NCBI GenBank assembly: GCA_049582065.1
Contig: JBAUTF010000093.1
Span: 1-29,276, forward strand
Direction: 5' to 3'
Length of the DNA stretch: 29,276 nt
DNA from: DATKSS01 sp049582065
Lineage (GTDB): Bacteria; Chloroflexota; Dormibacteria; Dormibacterales; Dormibacteraceae
Part shown: positions 16,306 through 23,635 of the stretch, piece after piece
How positions within the stretch are numbered: the first letter of the stretch is position 1
How the letters are laid out: each line of letters opens with the position of its first letter
Notes under the pieces: generated by a model
Database searches by the model: none
What the model saw: the letters and a program-made list of their open reading frames with translations, nothing else
Told to the model about the DNA's origin: nothing
Made by a program: the position numbers and the translations under genes

Positions 16306-17423
16306 CAGGCCGGCCAGCCTGGAGGCGACTGGACCACGCGCAGCCGATGCTCGCGGGAATCCTGTGCGCGCTCGGCGTGATGACGGCCTTCAGCGCGAAC
16401 GCAGACTGGGTCCGCCAGCTCCTCTGGATCGTCCTCGGTGCTGCCGCCTACGTGGCTGCGTCCGCCTTCGACTACCGGCGCCTGCGCGCCATCGCCCCGG
16501 GCCTTTACGTCGCGATGCTGCTGATGCTGGTAGCCGTCCGTCTCGTCGGCCGTTCAGCGCTGGGTGCCCGCCGATGGCTGTCCGTGGCGGGGTTCCCTCT
16601 CGAGCCGTCGGAGATCTCCAAGCTCATCCTCGTGGTCGTCCTCGCCGCGTATCTGGGGCGCCAGGAGCGGCTCTCGTGGCGCGCATTCGCCGGAGCGCTG
16701 GCGCTGCTCGTCCCGCCTGCAGTGCTGATCCTCTCGCAGCCCGATCTCGGCACGACCATGGTCTTCGTCGCGCTCTTGTTGGGCATGCTGTTCCTCGGAG
16801 GCGCTCGTCCTTCGCAGCTGCTGTCTCTGATAGCCGCGGGCGCGATCGCCCTGCCTCTGCTGCCCCACCTGCTTCACGGATACCAACGGCGACGGCTCGA
16901 GATCTTCCTCGACCCCAACCAGGATCCCCTCGGGGCCGGCTACAACCTGCTCCAGGCGCGCATTGCCGTCGGGGCTGGGGGCCTTTTCGGACAGGGTTGG
17001 CTGCACGGCCTTCAAGGACAGCTCGGTTTCGTGCCGGAACGCGCGACCGACTTCGTCTTCGCGATCTTCGCCGAGGAGTTCGGCCTGCTGGGCAGCCTGG
17101 TGCTTCTGGCGATCTTCGGGATGCTTCTGATCCGCCTGCTCCGCTCCGCCGCCGTGGCGCCTGACCGGTTCGGCGAGCTCCTGGCCGGCGGGGTCTTCAT
17201 GATGGTCTTCGCGCAGGTGGTCCAGAACGTGGGTATGAACATCGGAGTGCTGCCGATCGCCGGCATCCCGCTGCCCCTGATCTCGTACGGCGGCTCGGCC
17301 ACGATCACCACACTCGCAGCGCTGGGCGTGGTCCAATCGGTGGTGCTCCGGCGCCGGACCGTGCTCCACCGGGAAGGCTCGATCGCCGCTCTTGGTACAA
17401 TCACACGCCGTGCCCAAGCCTGA
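16302..17423 (+). CDS. rodA: SEDS-family peptidoglycan glycosyltransferase RodA
   Basis: Polymerises lipid II in partnership with PBP2. The 373-residue protein has ten predicted membrane segments. Family motifs seen: WLSVAGFPLEPSEISKL, SQPDLGTTMVF, GYNLLQARIAVGAGGLFGQG, then FVPERATDFVFAIFAEEFG with the Asp that is catalytically important in SEDS proteins, and GMNIGVLPIAGIPLPLISYGGSA. GTG 16302 overlaps the PBP2 stop. The 3' end contains the rplU promoter-like hexamer and overlaps the rplU start by 14 bases. RodA rather than FtsW is inferred from the mre context. Confidence 0.95.
   Translation: MTGRPAWRRLDHAQPMLAGILCALGVMTAFSANADWVRQLLWIVLGAAAYVAASAFDYRRLRAIAPGLYVAMLLMLVAVRLVGRSALGARRWLSVAGFPLEPSEISKLILVVVLAAYLGRQERLSWRAFAGALALLVPPAVLILSQPDLGTTMVFVALLLGMLFLGGARPSQLLSLIAAGAIALPLLPHLLHGYQRRRLEIFLDPNQDPLGAGYNLLQARIAVGAGGLFGQGWLHGLQGQLGFVPERATDFVFAIFAEEFGLLGSLVLLAIFGMLLIRLLRSAAVAPDRFGELLAGGVFMMVFAQVVQNVGMNIGVLPIAGIPLPLISYGGSATITTLAALGVVQSVVLRRRTVLHREGSIAALGTITRRAQA
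17396..17409 (+). promoter_or_regulatory. -10-like hexamer for rplU, inside the end of rodA
   Basis: TACAAT at 17396-17401 is followed by eight bases and GTG 17410. It separates the ribosomal protein genes transcriptionally from the mre operon and supports GTG 17410 over the in-frame TTG at 17392, which lies inside the hexamer region. Confidence 0.5.
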
Positions 17424-17931
17424 TGGTTCGCTGTCGGCTGTTGTCGTCAGCGGTGGAAAGCAGTACCGGGTGGCGCCTGGTGACCACATCCTGGTCGACC
17501 GGATCGCCGCCGAGCCGGGTGCTTCGCTGAAACTCGGCCGCGTCCTGCTGTTCAACGACGGGAACGAGATCAAGATCGGGGCTCCAGCGGTCGACGGCGT
17601 CGACGTCGAGGTCAAGGTCCTCGCCCACCGGCGCGGGCCGCGCCTCGAGAGCATCCGCTACAAGTCGAAGAAGAGGGTCCGGGTCCACCACGGCGGCCGC
17701 GCGGACCTGACCGCGCTCGAGGTCATCGCCGTGGGTGGCATCACCGCCGAGCCACGCGAGGAGGCCGCCTCCAAGGAAAAGCCGGCGGCCAAGGCGAAAG
17801 CTGGGGCCAAGCCCAGAGCGAGGGCCAAAGCGGCCTCCGCGCCCAAGGCGGAGGCGGTCGACGAGACGTCGGAAGCGCCGGCCAAGCGAGCCCCTCGCAA
17901 GCCGCGCGCAGCCAAGAAGGAGACGGACTAA
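17410..17931 (+). CDS. rplU: 50S ribosomal protein bL21 with long basic C-terminal extension
   Basis: bL21 binds 23S rRNA and bL20 in the large subunit. The core is normal: VVVSGGKQYRVAPGDHILVD, VLLFNDGNEIKIGAP, and the RYKSKKRVRVHHGGRADLT segment where most bL21 have KKRYRRxxGHRQxxT. The chosen GTG start gives 173 residues, well above the usual 100-105. The last 65 or so residues are an Ala/Lys/Pro/Arg low-complexity tail (KEKPAAKAKAGAKPRARAK onward) probably contacting rRNA or remaining disordered. The stop codon overlaps the rpmA ATG by one base (TAATG). Confidence 0.93.
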   Translation: MPKPDGSLSAVVVSGGKQYRVAPGDHILVDRIAAEPGASLKLGRVLLFNDGNEIKIGAPAVDGVDVEVKVLAHRRGPRLESIRYKSKKRVRVHHGGRADLTALEVIAVGGITAEPREEAASKEKPAAKAKAGAKPRARAKAASAPKAEAVDETSEAPAKRAPRKPRAAKKETD

Positions 17932-18179
17932 TGGCACATAAGAAAGGAGGCGGCTCCTCCCGCAACGGCCGCGATTCCAAACCGAAGATGCTGGGCGTCA
18001 AGATCTTCGGCGGCCAGGTCGTCGACGCTGGGACCATCATCGTCCGGCAGCGCGGAACCAAGATCGCCCCTGGGGCCGGCGTTGGGCTCGGCCGCGACCA
18101 CACCCTTTTCGCCCTCGTTCCGGGCGAGGTCAAATTCGAGCGGGTGGGCAAGGACGGCCGCCGCGTCACAGTAGCGTAG
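17931..18179 (+). CDS. rpmA: 50S ribosomal protein bL27
   Basis: bL27 reaches the peptidyl transferase centre with its N-terminus. 82 residues, starting directly MAHKKGGGSSRNGRDSKPKM, so there is no N-terminal pre-sequence of the kind cleaved in Firmicutes. The core GVKIFGGQVVDAGTIIVRQRGTKIAPG and GLGRDHTLFALVPGEVKFE is fully conserved. A GAAGGAG inside the end of rplU serves as ribosome binding site. It is co-transcribed with rplU. Confidence 0.97.
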   Translation: MAHKKGGGSSRNGRDSKPKMLGVKIFGGQVVDAGTIIVRQRGTKIAPGAGVGLGRDHTLFALVPGEVKFERVGKDGRRVTVA

Positions 18180-18199
18180 AACGCCGAAGTCTGACCAAA

Positions 18200-18242
18200 C
18201 CCCACGAGCTCCGAGGCTTCGCCGCGAGCTCGCGGGGACCCC
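18200..18242 (+). repeat. 43-nt hairpin element, copy 2 (between rpmA and obgE)
   Basis: CCCCACGAGCTC (18200-18211) pairs with GAGCTCGCGGGG (18226-18237) at 11 of 12 positions around a 14-base loop with core GAGGCTTCGC; ACCCC follows. It is the inverted counterpart of the valS leader element. Stem positions 9/30 and 10/29 are G-C and C-G here but A-T and A-T there, which preserves pairing. It sits about 20 bases after the rpmA stop and just before the conserved N-terminus of Obg. No T-run is present. Confidence 0.75.
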
Positions 18243-18282
18243 TACCAAGCGGCGGCAGTTCATCGATACCGCGCGCATCCAC

Positions 18283-19509
18283 GTGCGTGGCGGTCATGGC
18301 GGAAAAGGCTCGGCCTCCTTTCGAAGGGAGCCCTTCATCCCTCGCGGAGGTCCTGACGGCGGGGATGGCGGCCGAGGCGGCTCGGTGATCCTCCAGGCCA
18401 CCACCGATCAGTCCGACCTCTCACTCTTCAAGCAGCGCTCGCGCTGGCTGGCCGAAGCAGGGACCGACGGGGCGGGGGGCCGCAAGACCGGAAAGCGCGG
18501 CGCCGACATCACCATCAAGGTGCCGGTCGGCACGATCGTCCTCGACCCGGAAGGCGCTCTGATCGCCGACCTCGACCTGGGGGGCGCGACCGCGGTGGTC
18601 GCCAAGGGCGGCGAGGGCGGGCGGGGCAACGTGCATTTCAAGAGCTCGACGCGGCGGGCGCCCGATTACGCGGAACCCGGGATCAAGGGCGATGAGCTCG
18701 ACCTTACCCTGGACCTAAAGCTGATCGCCGACGTGGGGTTGGTCGGGCCGCCCAACGCCGGCAAGTCATCACTGCTGCGAGCATTCACAGCCGCGCGGCC
18801 GAAGGTTGCCGACTACCCGTTCACGACCCTCGACCCCGAGCTGGGCGTGGCTCAGTCGGACGGCGGCCGGGTCATCATCGCGGACATCCCGGGCCTCATC
18901 GAGGGCGCGGCCCAGGGCGCGGGCTTGGGGAGGAGGTTCCTGCGCCACGTGGAACGCACGAGGATCCTCGTCTACGTGCTGGACGGCTCCGCGCCCGATC
19001 CGTGGCAAGACCTCACGACGGTGCGCAAGGAGGTGGAGACCTTCTCGAGCGAGCTGGCCGAACGCCCTCATCTCATAGCCGTCAACAAGCTCGACCTGGA
19101 AGCCACTCGGCGCCTCAAAGCGCGCACCCGGCGAAAGGGAAAGGGGACTGAGGGTTTGCACTTCGTCTCCGCGCTCAGCGGCGCGGGCCTGCCCGAGCTC
19201 ATGAGCGCAATCGTCGGCGCCCTCGCCATCGCGCCCCAGCCGCGCATGCCTGCGAGGCCGAAGCCTACCTTGCTGCCGGTCAGGGCCCGGACCGAGCTGG
19301 TGGTCCAGAAAGAGCCGTGGGGCTTTGCCGTCCGAGGCGAGCGTGTCGAGCGGCTCGTCGAGCGGACGGACCTGGAGTCCGAGGGAGCACTCGCGAGGTT
19401 CCAGTCCGAGCTGGACCGCATCGGCGTCAACACGGCCCTCGAATCGGCCGGGGTGCAGCCCGGCGACACCGTGCGAATCGCCGGCGTCGAGTTCGAGTAC
19501 CAACCATGA
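18283..19509 (+). CDS. obgE: GTPase Obg (ribosome assembly / stress GTPase), start uncertain
   Basis: Obg GTPases bind the 50S precursor and ppGpp. Domain order is canonical: glycine-rich Obg fold (SFRREPFIPRGGPDGGDGGRGGS), G domain with GPPNAGKSSL (Lys161 counted from this start), YPFTTLDPELG (switch I), DIPGLIEGA (G3) and NKLD (G4), and a C-terminal OCT domain (from about residue 340, PWGFAVRGERVERLVERTDL). The first canonical start in frame is GTG 18283, giving 408 residues. The bases just upstream (18256-18282) encode QFIDTARIH, which matches the conserved first strand of Obg (MFVDxxxIxV), and no ATG, GTG or TTG exists between rpmA and that strand. The true start is therefore probably non-canonical, or a base is wrong here. 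The stop overlaps the nadD ATG. Confidence 0.92.
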   Translation: MRGGHGGKGSASFRREPFIPRGGPDGGDGGRGGSVILQATTDQSDLSLFKQRSRWLAEAGTDGAGGRKTGKRGADITIKVPVGTIVLDPEGALIADLDLGGATAVVAKGGEGGRGNVHFKSSTRRAPDYAEPGIKGDELDLTLDLKLIADVGLVGPPNAGKSSLLRAFTAARPKVADYPFTTLDPELGVAQSDGGRVIIADIPGLIEGAAQGAGLGRRFLRHVERTRILVYVLDGSAPDPWQDLTTVRKEVETFSSELAERPHLIAVNKLDLEATRRLKARTRRKGKGTEGLHFVSALSGAGLPELMSAIVGALAIAPQPRMPARPKPTLLPVRARTELVVQKEPWGFAVRGERVERLVERTDLESEGALARFQSELDRIGVNTALESAGVQPGDTVRIAGVEFEYQP

Positions 19510-20111
19510 GGGTCGGCGTCCTCGGTGGGACCTTCGACCCGATCCACCTCGGGCATCTCGCCGCGGCTGAGGCCGCGATTGACTGCGCCGACCTGGAGAA
19601 AGTGCTCATCATGCCGAGCGCGAAGCCTCCCCACCGGCCAGGCGCCATCGCAACCGCCGAGCAGCGCCTGGCCATGTGCCGGCTCGCGATCGAAGGGCTG
19701 CCCCGACTCGAAGTTTCGGATGTCGAGGTGCGTCACGGTGGCCGTTCCTACACCGTCGACACGCTGGTCGAGCTGAAGCGGCTCGAGCCCCAGGACGAGC
19801 TTTTCCTGATCCTCGGCTGGGATGCCGCCGCGCTGTTCGCCACGTGGCATGAGGCTGCCAAGGTGCGGTCGCTGGCCTCCGTGGTCGTCATCAGCCGCCC
19901 GGGCACCCCGACGCCTGGGGCGGAGCAGCTGGCTGCGGTTGGTCTTGACGTGGAGCGCACGGTCCTGTGCCTGCGGCCGACGCCCGACATCTCCGGGAGC
20001 GCGCTGCGCCGCTCGATCGCGGCGGGCGAGCCGGTGGCCGGCAGGGTGCCTCCGGCGGTGGAGCGTTACATCGCCTCCCGTGCTCTCTACGGGGATAATC
20101 CCAGGAGTTGA
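19506..20111 (+). CDS. nadD: Nicotinate-nucleotide adenylyltransferase
   Basis: Converts nicotinate mononucleotide and ATP to deamido-NAD in NAD synthesis. 201 residues. The nucleotidyltransferase motif GGTFDPIHLGH is at residues 7-17 with HLGH at 14-17, and the second ATP-binding motif is ISGSALR at 162-168 (family ISSTxIR). The substrate loop shows MPSAKPPHRPG. ATG 19506 overlaps the obgE stop (ATGA) and begins exactly at the conserved first strand, so longer in-frame starts are rejected. The stop overlaps the TTG proposed for rsfS. Confidence 0.95.
   Translation: MRVGVLGGTFDPIHLGHLAAAEAAIDCADLEKVLIMPSAKPPHRPGAIATAEQRLAMCRLAIEGLPRLEVSDVEVRHGGRSYTVDTLVELKRLEPQDELFLILGWDAAALFATWHEAAKVRSLASVVVISRPGTPTPGAEQLAAVGLDVERTVLCLRPTPDISGSALRRSIAAGEPVAGRVPPAVERYIASRALYGDNPRS
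20094..20099 (+). promoter_or_regulatory. -10-like hexamer before rsfS
   Basis: GATAAT lies inside the end of nadD, eight bases before TTG 20108. It could give rsfS a transcript of its own. Confidence 0.35.
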
Positions 20112-20485
20112 GAGCCACCCGGAGCAAGGGATTGACCCCGCTGCAGCTGGCGCGGCTGCTGCGAGCTGCCGCGGTCGAGAAGAAGGCGTGGGACCCGGTC
20201 GTCATCGATGTGCGGGAGCAGACGTCAGTCGCCGATTACTTCGTCATCTGCGAAGGCGAGACCGACCGTCAGGTGCGCGCGATCGCGGACGGGATGGTCG
20301 AGGCCGCCAAGGCCAAGGAGCTCAGGCCGCTGGGGGTCGACGGGTACGAGGACGCAACGTGGGTCCTGCTCGACTTCGACTCGGTCCTGGCCCACGTGTT
20401 CCTGCCGGGCGAGCGGTCGTACTACGACCTCGAGAGCCTCTGGGCGCCGGCCGCCAAGCGGCGACGCAAAGCCGCCACCGTTTAA
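20108..20485 (+). CDS. rsfS: Ribosomal silencing factor RsfS
   Basis: RsfS binds uL14 and blocks subunit joining when nutrients are short. 125 residues with the conserved core VIDVREQTSVADYFVICEG, then DRQVRAIADG, GYEDATWVLLDFDSVLAHVFLPGERSYYDLESLW, all family hallmarks. Two starts compete. TTG 20108 overlaps the nadD stop and follows a GATAAT by eight bases. TTG 20132 gives 117 residues beginning MTPLQLARLL, which matches the family better, and has GGAG seven bases upstream. The C-terminus is basic. leuS or other usual partners do not follow. Confidence 0.93.
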   Translation: MRATRSKGLTPLQLARLLRAAAVEKKAWDPVVIDVREQTSVADYFVICEGETDRQVRAIADGMVEAAKAKELRPLGVDGYEDATWVLLDFDSVLAHVFLPGERSYYDLESLWAPAAKRRRKAATV

Positions 20486-20656
20486 ATAGGACGCCATGTG
20501 GAGCTTCAGGCCGGATTCATTCCGGCCGTCCCCTTGCGTCCACCTTCCGAGCGCCTTCCGGCGTGGCCGAGGAGAGGAGGGGGTCCCGCGGGGGAGCAAT
20601 CAGTGAGGCCCATCCTTAACGCGCTTGCGCGCGACACGCTGTCCTCACCCGCGCTT
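20486..20656. other. Convergent intergenic region with nested hairpins
   Basis: 171 bases between rsfS and the MerR gene with no supported gene. GGACGC (20489-20494) can pair with GCGTCC (20536-20541). Inside lies a perfect 7-bp stem, GGCCGGA (20509-20515) with TCCGGCC (20521-20527), loop TTCAT. A further small stem, GCGCC/GGCGT, lies at 20551-20564. It probably ends one or both converging transcripts; no T-run follows the stems. Confidence 0.5.
20509..20527. terminator. Perfect 7-bp stem-loop between convergent genes
   Basis: GGCCGGA, loop TTCAT, TCCGGCC, beginning 24 bases after the rsfS stop and enclosed by a 6-bp outer stem. Its position fits a terminator, although the U-tract of an intrinsic terminator is missing on either strand. 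Confidence 0.4.
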
Positions 20657-21010
20657 TTAGATCAGCTGCGAGTACCGGTCGAAGACGTCACGCAGCTCGG
20701 CCGGCGGTTCGATACGGTGCTTTTTCATCACTTCGAACAGGCTGAGGATGTGGCGCACCCCCGCCAGCGTGACCCCCTTCTCGCGGGTCAGGTGCTGGAT
20801 CACCTGTACCTTGCTGATGTCCCTTTGTGAGTAGCGGCGCCGGTTCGTGATGGTCCGGTGCGGCTCGATGAGGTTTGCGTCTTCGTACAGCATCAAGGTG
20901 CGGGGATGCGTCTCGAGGATCTCCGCAGCAACGCTGATGGTGTACAGGGGTTTGTCCAGGTCGCTGAACGATGGATGCGCGCCCCGCGGGCCGAGTCGCT
21001 GGTTCGACAC
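20657..21010 (-). CDS. MerR-family (HspR-like) transcriptional regulator
   Basis: A 117-residue protein with a winged helix-turn-helix of the HspR type: YTISVAAEILETHPRTLMLYE (recognition region), then NRRRYSQRDISKVQVIQHL and the EKGVTLAGVRHIL helix, very close in layout to actinobacterial HspR. HspR normally represses dnaK and works with DnaK as co-repressor, but no chaperone gene is adjacent here. The GTG start is one base after the tadC stop (TAG-C-GTG), so it is the last gene of a cpaB-tadB-tadC-regulator operon. The N-terminal 20 residues precede the domain and carry no motif. Function in controlling the pilus genes is inference. Confidence 0.88.
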   Translation of the reverse strand: MSNQRLGPRGAHPSFSDLDKPLYTISVAAEILETHPRTLMLYEDANLIEPHRTITNRRRYSQRDISKVQVIQHLTREKGVTLAGVRHILSLFEVMKKHRIEPPAELRDVFDRYSQLI

Positions 21011-21011
21011 G

Positions 21012-21896
21012 CTACCTGACGGCCTTCAGGACCTGGATGATGGCCGGGCCCAGAAGAACGATCCACAGGACAGGGAAGATGCACCCCACCATGGGAAAGA
21101 CCATCCGCGAGGACGCTTGCGCCGCGCGCTCCTGCGCGGTCTGGCGCTGGCGTCGTCGCATCTCCGTCGCCTGGACCCTCAGGAGGCGTGCGATCGGCAC
21201 GCCCATCTGGTCGGACTGGACGATGGACTCGACCAGGTGATGCAGGTCCGCGACACCGGTCGCGTCCGCCATGTGCTCGAGGGCCCCCATCCGAGGCCGG
21301 CCCAAGCGGATCTCGCGCAGCACTTTGCCGATCTCGTCGCCCAGTGCGTTGTGAAAACGCTCGGTGATGCTGAGGAGGCCCTCATCGAGACTCATCCCGG
21401 ACTCGACGACGAGCGTCAGCAGGTCGGTTGCTTCGGCGAGCGACCGCCGGATCTGGACCCGACGCTGAGCGATGCGCTGCTCGAGCCACAGGTTGGGAGC
21501 GAAATAGCCGACCGCGGCCAGGACCAGCCCGGAGACCGGAGCCATCAAGAGCACCGGGAGGGGGCTCGGGATCAGCAGGCCACCGCCGAGTCCCACGATC
21601 GCAAGGAGCGCCGCGAGGCTGTATCGAACAGCCTGGAATCCAGCCGGAGTCAACCCTCCGGGGTCGCCGGCGCGGCTCAGCTTCTGGCGCAGGCGCCCCG
21701 CGGATCGAGGCGTCAGGCGCGTAGCGAAAGGGCGCACCATCGACTCGAGCTGGTTGACGAAGCCACGCCTCGGAGGGGTGACCAGGAGGCCGCCCTCGGC
21801 TGTGGCCGCCGTCCTCCGCATCTGGTCGATGGCGACGAAGTACGCCGCGACGATGACCCCGCAGATGACGCCGGCCGCGAGCGCTATCGGCAGCAT
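21012..21896 (-). CDS. tadC: Tad pilus inner-membrane platform protein TadC
   Basis: Type II secretion F-domain protein of the Tad (Flp) machinery, 294 residues. An N-terminal membrane segment (PIALAAGVICGVIVAAYF) is followed by a cytoplasmic region, two membrane segments (about 90-135), the T2SSF helical domain (SLAEATDLLTLVVESGMSLDEGL, then GRPRMGALEHMADATGVADLHHLVESIVQSDQMGVPI) and a final membrane segment with VFPMVGCIFPVLWIVLLGPAI. The ATG overlaps the tadB stop (TGATG). It is assigned TadC rather than TadB by position and the typical QSDQMGVPIARLL segment. Confidence 0.93.
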   Translation of the reverse strand: MLPIALAAGVICGVIVAAYFVAIDQMRRTAATAEGGLLVTPPRRGFVNQLESMVRPFATRLTPRSAGRLRQKLSRAGDPGGLTPAGFQAVRYSLAALLAIVGLGGGLLIPSPLPVLLMAPVSGLVLAAVGYFAPNLWLEQRIAQRRVQIRRSLAEATDLLTLVVESGMSLDEGLLSITERFHNALGDEIGKVLREIRLGRPRMGALEHMADATGVADLHHLVESIVQSDQMGVPIARLLRVQATEMRRRQRQTAQERAAQASSRMVFPMVGCIFPVLWIVLLGPAIIQVLKAVR

Positions 21897-22840
21897 CAGC
21901 TCTCCAGGGAGGTCATGCGCTGGATGATCACGTTGCCGATGATGACCAGCAAGGCAGCCACGCCCAGCATCACGTATCCGATCAAAGTGGTCGTCATGGG
22001 GGCGAAATAGCCCGGCACGAGTACATAGAGGCCGAGGGCGAGGAGGATGGGCAGGCCCGTGATGATCGTCGCCGAAGCCCGTGACTGCGCGGTCAGCACG
22101 CTCATGTCGCGCTTGGTCTGCAGCCGGTCGCGCAGCGTGTCAGAGATGGTGTCGAGGACCTCTGCGAGGTTGCCGCCCACTCGCACGTGGAGCAGGATCG
22201 CGGTCACGATGAACTCCAGGTCGGGGCTGTTGATGCGCAGCAGCAGCGCGCTCAACGCGTCCTCCACGGACGTGCCCAGCGTGATCTCGGTGGTGACCCG
22301 CTCGAACTCGGTGGAAACCGGCGGCTGCGATTTGGTCGCCACCGTCTCAAGGGCTCGATCGATGGCGTAACCCGTCTTGAGGGAGTTGGACAGCAGCTGG
22401 AGCATGCTGCCCAGCTGATCGTTGAAAAGCGTCTGGCGCCGCCGCTGGAGGAAGCCGACGACCAATGGCGGCGCCACGAAGCCGACCACCCCCAGGATCA
22501 GCGGCCCAGCCGATATCCCGAAGCGAAACAGCCCCACGAGCGCGCCCAGACCGACCGAGCCGATGCGGATCAACAGGTACTCCGACGGGGTGATGTTCAG
22601 GCCCGCTCGGGCCAGCTCCTCGGTCAGCGTGGGCTTGCCCTGCACGCTCCTGCGCTGGCTCAAGTTGTCGGCGGCGGGTCGCAGCAGCCGCTCGACCAGC
22701 TCGCGGGGCGTCGCCCGAGGCAGGCTGACTTCAGGCGCCCGGCTGACGTGCTCCTTGCGCACCCGGTCCAGGCTCCAGAAGAAGACGGCGATGGCCGCCG
22801 CCATCGGAACGGCGACGATGACTTGCGGCGGGAGGTTCAA
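21896..22840 (-). CDS. tadB: Tad pilus inner-membrane platform protein TadB
   Basis: Paralogue and partner of TadC, 314 residues. Membrane segments occur at the N-terminus (VIVAVPMAAAIAVFFWSL), in the middle (about 90-135) and at the C-terminus (two). The T2SSF domain reads LGSMLQLLSNSLKTGYAIDRALETVA and ends in the TadB-typical HVRVGGNLAEVLDTISDTLRDR. The TTG start at 22840 is 12 bases from the cpaB stop. The usual neighbouring ATPase gene tadA (cpaF) is absent between cpaB and tadB. Confidence 0.93.
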   Translation of the reverse strand: MNLPPQVIVAVPMAAAIAVFFWSLDRVRKEHVSRAPEVSLPRATPRELVERLLRPAADNLSQRRSVQGKPTLTEELARAGLNITPSEYLLIRIGSVGLGALVGLFRFGISAGPLILGVVGFVAPPLVVGFLQRRRQTLFNDQLGSMLQLLSNSLKTGYAIDRALETVATKSQPPVSTEFERVTTEITLGTSVEDALSALLLRINSPDLEFIVTAILLHVRVGGNLAEVLDTISDTLRDRLQTKRDMSVLTAQSRASATIITGLPILLALGLYVLVPGYFAPMTTTLIGYVMLGVAALLVIIGNVIIQRMTSLES

Positions 22841-22852
22841 CTTCGGCTCGCC

Positions 22853-23626
22853 CTAGAAAAGAGTCGGGTATGCGGCCTGGATGAGCTGCAGGGTGACGCC
22901 TTTGGCGGCCCCCACTGACGGGCAGGTCGGATCGGGGGTCTGGGTGCCCGGCTGAAGATAGTCGTGATACGACTCGAGTGCGTACTTCATGGACGCGTAG
23001 GTCAGGAACCAGGTGATGATCTCGGCCTGGCATTCCGTGACGACGACCGTGAGGCTGGTCGCGGAGGAGGTGCCCCCCGCGGATGAGGATGCCGCTGTCC
23101 CGACCTTGATCACGTGCAGGTTGGTGAAGATCGTCTTGGAGGCGACCTTGGCCCCTGTCGACACTGTGGCGATGACAGAGATGTAATCGTCGGGCTGGAT
23201 GTAGTTGGCCACGCCCTGCTGCTCGCTGGTGGGGATGGTGATCGCGACGTATCCCGACGGTATCGGTAGGTACTCGGACTGGGACCCCAGCGCCTGGCTC
23301 GGCTTGGCGACGTCGTTGGAGGTCACCGCCTGGCCCATCGGGATCGCGACCAGCGGGATCGTGCCGGCCACCTCCTGGATCTGGCTGAAGTACACCTGGG
23401 GATAGTCGGCCGGGACCGGAATCGTCTTCAGAGCCAGGGAGCCGGCATCGATCGGGATCCGGGGCGGCAGGTCGCTGGTGGTCACCACGATCGTCTTTTG
23501 TGGACTGGTGCCCGCCTGCTGTGCGTTGAGAGCTACGAGCACGAAGGCAACGATCACGAGCAGAGCGAGAAGGATGCCCAGGAGCGTGAACGGCCTTCGT
23601 GACGTAAGGCCGGTCAAATTCCGCAC
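22853..23626 (-). CDS. cpaB: Flp pilus assembly protein CpaB/RcpC
   Basis: Periplasm/wall-facing assembly protein, 257 residues, with one N-terminal membrane segment (about 13-34, TLLGILLALLVIVAFVLVAL). An SAF-type domain follows (IVVTTSDLPPRIPIDAGSL, then GQAVTSNDVAKPSQ) and then the CpaB core, VAITIPTSEQQGVANYIQPDDYISVIATV. The last part contains two Cys residues that could form a disulphide. GTG 23626 is first in a minus-strand operon with tadB, tadC and the MerR gene. It is divergent from tadE, 29 bases away. Confidence 0.9.
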   Translation of the reverse strand: MRNLTGLTSRRPFTLLGILLALLVIVAFVLVALNAQQAGTSPQKTIVVTTSDLPPRIPIDAGSLALKTIPVPADYPQVYFSQIQEVAGTIPLVAIPMGQAVTSNDVAKPSQALGSQSEYLPIPSGYVAITIPTSEQQGVANYIQPDDYISVIATVSTGAKVASKTIFTNLHVIKVGTAASSSAGGTSSATSLTVVVTECQAEIITWFLTYASMKYALESYHDYLQPGTQTPDPTCPSVGAAKGVTLQLIQAAYPTLF

Positions 23627-23635
23627 AGCCGACCC

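Noticed and set aside
18172..18184. Programmed +1 frameshift fusing rpmA to obgE
   Set aside because: The frames would join at the rpmA stop codon, but no slippery sequence or internal Shine-Dalgarno is present and a bL27-Obg fusion is not known. Kept only as one explanation of the missing obgE start.
19618..19631. GCGAAGCCTCC in nadD, matching the loop of the hairpin element
   Set aside because: Only 11 bases match, it encodes conserved NadD residues (AKPP) and there are no flanking arms.
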